From contig CAIYOL010000370.1 of assembly GCA_903927855.1 (NCBI GenBank), positions 1 to 8,122 on the forward strand: a DNA stretch of 8,122 bases. Direction: 5' to 3'. Of the stretch, positions 6,577 through 8,122 are shown piece after piece (position 1 is the stretch's first letter; every line of letters begins with the position of its first letter). The translations under genes were made by a program, and so were the position numbers. Origin of the DNA: an uncultured Planctomycetota bacterium (GTDB taxonomy: Bacteria; Planctomycetota; Phycisphaerae; Sedimentisphaerales; Anaerobacaceae). The notes beneath the pieces were generated by a model, which worked only from the letters and a program-made list of their open reading frames with translations, did not search any database and was not told the DNA's origin.

Positions 6577-8106
6577 ATGCTGGCTAAACTGTATAGTGTC
6601 ACGCTTGTAGGGATTGACGGGGTTATTTGCGAGGTTGAAGTCGATGTCGCACGGGGCGGATTCGAGAAGTCGCTAATCGTGGGGCTGCCGGATGCCGCTG
6701 TAAAAGAAAGCATCGAGCGGGTCAAGAGCGCGATTATCAATTGCGGCTATGAGTATCCGAAGACGCAGTCGTTGATAAATCTGGCGCCGGCGGACGTCAA
6801 AAAGGCGGGGCCGGCTTTCGATTTGCCGATTGCGTTAGGTATGCTCATCGGCAAAGGAACTCTGGCAAGTGCGGTGCTTAATGATTTTGTGATTATCGGC
6901 GAACTTGCGCTGGACGGGCGCGTTCGAGAAGTTAACGGCGTGTTGAGCATGGCGATGACCGCAGCGGCGAACGGTTTTAAACGAATGATTGTTCCATTAG
7001 AGAACGCCGAGGAGGCAGCGGTCGTTCAGGACATGGAGGTGTACGGAGTCGGCTCGCTGACGCAGGCGGCGGGGTTTCTTTCGGGGCAATTGGCGCTGGA
7101 GACAACGGCGGTCGATATAGACAAGCTCTTTGACGCGGCATCGAACTATGAGGTTGATTTTGCGGATGTTAAGGGACAGGAAAGCGCCAAGCGAGCACTA
7201 ACCATCGCGGCGGCGGGAGGCCACAATATAATGATGATAGGTCCGCCGGGAGCAGGCAAGACGATGCTGTCGCAAAGATTGGCGACTATTTTGCCGGGGC
7301 TGAGCGTGGAAGAATCGCTCGAAACGACCCGTATATATTCATCTGTGGGGCTATTGGGCAAAGGGAGGGCGCTACTGGCAACACGTCCGATACGTATGCC
7401 GCATCATACGGCCAGCGGGCCTGCGCTGGTGGGCGGGGGCACGAACCCGCGGCCGGGAGAACTGTCGCTGGCACATTTCGGGATACTGTTTCTCGATGAG
7501 TTTGCGGAATTTCCCAGACACATTCTTGAGATGATTCGCCAGCCGCTGGAGGACGGGTTTGTTACGGTCTCACGAGCCAAAGGCACGATACGCTTTCCTG
7601 CACAATTTATGTTAGTTGCGGCGATGAACCCGTGTCCGTGCGGCTATTTCGGCTCGGATTCGAGAAGGTGCAAATGCACGCCCGGCCAGATTGAACGGTA
7701 TATGTCAAAAATATCCGGGCCGTTAGTGGACAGAATCGATATTCATATCGATGTACCCGCGATAAGTTTCAGCAAGCTGCGGAGCAAATCAGACCAGCTC
7801 GACTCAGCGACGATGAGAGAGGATGTTGTCAGGGCCAGAGATGTCCAAGGGAAGCGGTTCAGCGACGACAAGCCGATGACAAACGCAAGAATGAGTCATA
7901 AGCAAGTCCGAACATTCTGCGAGCTTGACCAGGCCTGCGAAATGCTGCTCAAGCAGGCGATGACTGAATTTGGTTTATCCGCCCGTGCCCACGATAAGAT
8001 TTGCAAGGTTGCCCGAACGATAGCAGATTTGGCCGGCGTCGAAAACATCCAGCCAGAATATATAGCTGAAGCAGTCAGCTATAGAAAATTAGACAGAAAG
8101 TTATAG
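6577..8106 (+). CDS. comM: ComM/YifB family Mg-chelatase-like AAA+ ATPase
   Basis: ComM is a hexameric AAA+ helicase that promotes branch migration while transformed single-stranded DNA is integrated by RecA. Older annotations call it a magnesium chelatase subunit or competence protein. The 509-residue length and domain order are those of the family. Residues 1-170 form the Lon-protease-like N-terminal domain (KLYSVTLVGIDG, IVGLPDAAVKES, NLAPADVKKAGPAFDLP). It has no obvious proteolytic role. Walker A is GPPGAGKT at 222-229 and Walker B is ILFLDE at 303-308. MPHHTASGPALVGGG (274-288) is the family's signature loop. NPCPCGYFG and RCKCTPGQI give four cysteines (353, 355, 365, 367), probably a zinc site. 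GPLVDRIDIH (381-390) contains a likely arginine finger and GLSARAHDK (466-474) the sensor 2 arginine. ATG at 6577 is well placed after AAAGGA. All motifs are intact. It follows the GT-C-like gene by 19 nt. Whether the host is naturally competent cannot be told here. Confidence 0.97.
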   Translation: MLAKLYSVTLVGIDGVICEVEVDVARGGFEKSLIVGLPDAAVKESIERVKSAIINCGYEYPKTQSLINLAPADVKKAGPAFDLPIALGMLIGKGTLASAVLNDFVIIGELALDGRVREVNGVLSMAMTAAANGFKRMIVPLENAEEAAVVQDMEVYGVGSLTQAAGFLSGQLALETTAVDIDKLFDAASNYEVDFADVKGQESAKRALTIAAAGGHNIMMIGPPGAGKTMLSQRLATILPGLSVEESLETTRIYSSVGLLGKGRALLATRPIRMPHHTASGPALVGGGTNPRPGELSLAHFGILFLDEFAEFPRHILEMIRQPLEDGFVTVSRAKGTIRFPAQFMLVAAMNPCPCGYFGSDSRRCKCTPGQIERYMSKISGPLVDRIDIHIDVPAISFSKLRSKSDQLDSATMREDVVRARDVQGKRFSDDKPMTNARMSHKQVRTFCELDQACEMLLKQAMTEFGLSARAHDKICKVARTIADLAGVENIQPEYIAEAVSYRKLDRKL

Positions 8107-8122
8107 GGTGAACATTTGCTAC

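Noticed and set aside
6087..6740. Minus-strand open frame of 217 codons across the junction before comM
   Set aside because: It is antisense to the conserved C-terminal domain of the GT-C-like protein and the start of comM, and has no recognisable motif.

Overview
The window comes from a bacterial chromosome. ComM is a bacterial family, the start sites have Shine-Dalgarno sequences and there are no introns. The mix of a planctomycete-like ComM, an orphan B12-dependent radical SAM enzyme, a sugar aminotransferase and a GT-C-type membrane protein would suit a planctomycete such as the Phycisphaerae/Sedimentisphaerales. That is an impression from protein style, not a database result.

Layout: (1) 1-1900, minus strand: part of a type I restriction-modification operon. 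It holds a complete HsdM methyltransferase and, overlapping its stop codon by 8 nt, the first 116 codons of an unidentified protein that runs off the left edge. (2) 1901-2179: a divergent intergenic region of 279 nt. It contains a near-consensus sigma-70 promoter pointing right, a weaker one pointing left, and two related copies of a C-rich repeat. The second copy forms a perfect 8-bp hairpin in the leader of the next gene. (3) 2180-3685, plus: a cobalamin-binding-domain radical SAM protein. (4) 3709-4827, minus, convergent with it: a DegT/DnrJ/EryC1 PLP-dependent sugar aminotransferase. (5) 4971-6557, plus: a multi-membrane-spanning GT-C-like protein, divergent from the aminotransferase. (6) 6577-8106, plus: ComM (YifB), 19 nt behind the membrane protein and probably cotranscribed with it.

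There is a base-composition step. The left 340 bases are about 37% G+C by hand count and sampled lines of hsdM are about 42%. Sampled lines of the radical SAM and aminotransferase genes are about 55-58%. This fits the restriction-modification block being horizontally acquired and the rest being resident chromosome.

Functional links: HsdM needs HsdS and HsdR partners, which must lie outside the window if they exist. The aminotransferase and the GT-C protein, head to head, could both serve cell-surface polysaccharide or glycan modification. ComM handles incoming single-stranded DNA during natural transformation. I see no strong evidence for a wholly new system. The most unusual item is the unannotated overlapping gene downstream of hsdM, where HsdS would often be expected.
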